Assembly: GCA_944321165.1 (NCBI GenBank)
Contig: CALUKE010000001.1
Span: 310,001 to 374,000, forward strand
Origin: an uncultured Odoribacter sp.
GTDB lineage: Bacteria > Bacteroidota > Bacteroidia > Bacteroidales > Marinifilaceae
Length of the DNA: 64,000 nucleotides
Direction: 5' to 3'
A program made the position numbers and the translations under genes. Of the stretch, positions 62,300 through 64,000 are shown in pieces (position 1 is the stretch's first letter; the number at the start of each line of letters is the position of its first letter). Under the pieces are notes generated by a model. The model made no database searches and had not been told where the DNA came from. It worked only from the letters and a program-made list of their open reading frames with translations.

Positions 62300-64000
62300 T
62301 TATTCCCTCATCGGAGGGAAAGCAGATATCCGCAAACGGGCCGCTCCCATTGGAATTAAAGTAATGGTTTCCACCACCGAAGAGCGTGGGGTATCTTCTG
62401 TCGGTAAAACGGCACACAAACCGTAACGATCAATTTTCCAGGAAGGTACCAGACATCCGCGTGCCTTCACTTCCAAAGGTACATTTTCAGAAGTAAATGG
62501 AAAATTATCAGCCGGCCATGCTTTCTTCACCACTTCAAATCCTGTCAACGGATCTTTGTTCCCCAATACCAGCGCATAATTCCAGGGAGTTGTCGGATGG
62601 ATTTCATAAGATGGCCAGTTCCCCGCATCAGCTCCCTGTTGCCATTTTGAATCCCAGATTGCTGTTTCCCGACTGTCTTTCCGGATGTACTCTTCTCCAA
62701 TTTTTAAAGACAAAGTCAAAGGCCCATAATTTACACTGACACTGTTTTGATTTACCTGCCATGTACGCATCGTCAGACGCATGGGTAACAACAATTCCAC
62801 CCGATCTCCGGTTTTCCAGGTTCTTTCAATCCGATAATAACTTCCGGCTTCCGGCTTCACTTTCATCCGTTTTCCATTTACTTTTACCTGAGCCTGTTCT
62901 GTCCAACCCGGAATACGAAGGTAAAACGGGAAATTCTCCGGTTGATCGATCTCTACCGTAAATACCACCGTTTCTTCAAAAGGATAGCGAGTTTCTTCCT
63001 TTAAAATCATCTCTGTTCCTTTTCCAACTTTGACACAGGTTCGACAAGCCCCGTAAAGAGCAGCCACGACCCCATTGTCCGGAGTTGCCATCACCATATG
63101 TTCCGTATAATAAGGCCATCCCTGTGCATGGTTGTGCTGACAACAACGACTACTAAAAGGGTTCATTGCCAGAAAAGGACCGCCATTATCAATACCCGGT
63201 TGGTGGTTCTGTGCATCACTCAAAACCTGATTCGGAGACGTAATATACCGCAGAGCCTTGAAATCAGGCATCACCGCAGCCGGATAAGAATTGAAAGCGA
63301 CATCCTCACATTGATCGGCCCATTTCGGATCACCGGTAATACGCATCATCAATTCATCAGAAGCCATTTCTTCCACAAATCCACAGGTTTCCGTTCCCTG
63401 TCGAGGATCGATACAGCCCATCCGGGCATTTTCATCTGCACCGAACATTCCCCCCGGCACTTGTCCAAAACAACGACGGACCAAATCGTGCACATTATAA
63501 CTGGCAGCCAAATGTGCAGAATCACCCGACAACAGATAATAAGTTGCCGGTTCTCTGAAACACTGTGCAATATTTACATTGTGCCAATTCGGTAAACGAC
63601 TGTCCATCGTCCAATCAGCGGTACAGCGATGAATTTTTTCTGCCAAATCCAGCAAAAAAGAGTCTCCCGTGATATTATACAACCAATAAACACTCCAAAG
63701 GTTATCACCGCCCCGACTATTTTCCCAATAATCTTTCAAAAATTGACTATCATCGACTGTCAATTGCCATTTAAAATAGTTTGTCATCAAATCGATTACC
63801 CGCTGATCACCGGAATATTCGTAATAAGACTGCATACACCACAACATAATCATATTGGCCCACAATTCTCGCCGACCATCCTTCTCATTCACCGGTCCAA
63901 AATAACCATCCGGTTGTACGCTTTTAAAAACCCCCTCCAACCACACCTTAGTTTCGGCGATCATTTTCTCATCCCTCAAAATATAGGCCAGATTACCATA
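62300..64000 (-). CDS. GH127-type beta-L-arabinofuranosidase-like enzyme (DUF1680), 5' end outside window
   Basis: About 567 residues visible. The frame is open to base 64000, so the N-terminus lies beyond the window, and no start codon should be assigned here. The N-terminal domain is an (alpha/alpha)6 barrel and the C-terminal half is beta-rich, as in GH127/DUF1680. The cysteine- and glutamate-containing motifs TETCGFVEE and SRCCQHN match the zinc-bound Cys and Glu site of characterised arabinofuranosidases such as HypBA1. Related GH127/146 members cleave other furanosides, so the exact sugar is open. No signal peptide can be judged. Confidence 0.85.
   Translation of the reverse strand, partial: YGNLAYILRDEKMIAETKVWLEGVFKSVQPDGYFGPVNEKDGRRELWANMIMLWCMQSYYEYSGDQRVIDLMTNYFKWQLTVDDSQFLKDYWENSRGGDNLWSVYWLYNITGDSFLLDLAEKIHRCTADWTMDSRLPNWHNVNIAQCFREPATYYLLSGDSAHLAASYNVHDLVRRCFGQVPGGMFGADENARMGCIDPRQGTETCGFVEEMASDELMMRITGDPKWADQCEDVAFNSYPAAVMPDFKALRYITSPNQVLSDAQNHQPGIDNGGPFLAMNPFSSRCCQHNHAQGWPYYTEHMVMATPDNGVVAALYGACRTCVKVGKGTEMILKEETRYPFEETVVFTVEIDQPENFPFYLRIPGWTEQAQVKVNGKRMKVKPEAGSYYRIERTWKTGDRVELLLPMRLTMRTWQVNQNSVSVNYGPLTLSLKIGEEYIRKDSRETAIWDSKWQQGADAGNWPSYEIHPTTPWNYALVLGNKDPLTGFEVVKKAWPADNFPFTSENVPLEVKARGCLVPSWKIDRYGLCAVLPTEDTPRSSVVETITLIPMGAARLRISAFPPMRE

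Noticed and set aside
63977..63979. TTG start codon for the GH127-type gene
   Set aside because: The frame continues to the window edge without a stop, and the sequence upstream is still family-like, so the gene is simply cut by the window.

Overview
This 64 kb window looks like ordinary chromosome from a member of the Bacteroidota, most likely a gut Bacteroidales. The evidence is Bacteroidota-type promoters (TTTG, about 19-21 bp, TAnnTTTG), AraC-family regulators next to efflux genes, a TonB-dependent receptor with an N-terminal carboxypeptidase-like domain, glycine-lipid acyltransferases, DUF1573 proteins and a clostripain-type lipoprotein. A family-level guess such as Odoribacteraceae is only an impression. 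There is no rRNA operon, prophage, IS element or CRISPR array, and both edges cut genes.

Layout. 1-4084 (+): end of an RND pump, its TolC-like outer-membrane lipoprotein and an AraC regulator. 4087-11775 (-): birA, then the tight parE-parC-shikimate kinase-metallo-hydrolase-nitroreductase chain. 11926-16381: an OmpA/TPR lipoprotein, a GlsA-like acyltransferase, and a two-gene unit of a SIR2-domain protein with a nuclease-like N-terminus followed by a YgbA-type cysteine protein. 16526-20315 (-): a purple-acid-type phosphatase under a TonB-dependent receptor. 20431-28275: TPR protein, epimerase-like protein, MFS and MATE transporters, clostripain-like lipoprotein, GlsB-like acyltransferase, pdxA. 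28349-33336 (-): a tripartite MFS efflux operon (TolC, HlyD, 14-TM MFS) ending in another AraC gene. 33676-37134 (+): glpK-glpF plus an exported protein. 37180-39806 (-): rpsO and pnp. 40023-44657 (+): two DUF1573 proteins and mutS2. 44671-48938 (-): a Pif1-HRDC helicase, rarA, kdsA.

48939-49901 is the only long stretch without a sizeable gene. It holds a 30-codon gene with its own promoter and terminator, a tRNA-Gly(GCC) with promoter and terminator, and a minus-strand segment with nested helices and a terminator that looks like an unannotated structured RNA. After it come a gamma-carbonic-anhydrase-like protein, rpe and an FtsE-like ATPase with an acidic tail (+), a decayed beta-propeller lipoprotein gene, cvfB, a 1076-residue fused iron-sulfur/FAD oxidoreductase, a small unknown gene with mazG, then phoH-purC, cdaA, a LolA-like carrier and a 5'-truncated GH127-type glycosidase.

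Most of the window is housekeeping and envelope biology. The places most worth a second look are the SIR2/YgbA unit with its promoter and adjacent inverted repeat (14606-16499), the candidate structured RNA and micro-gene (49171-49735), the oxidoreductase fusion (54096-57326), and the separated glycine-lipid acyltransferases.
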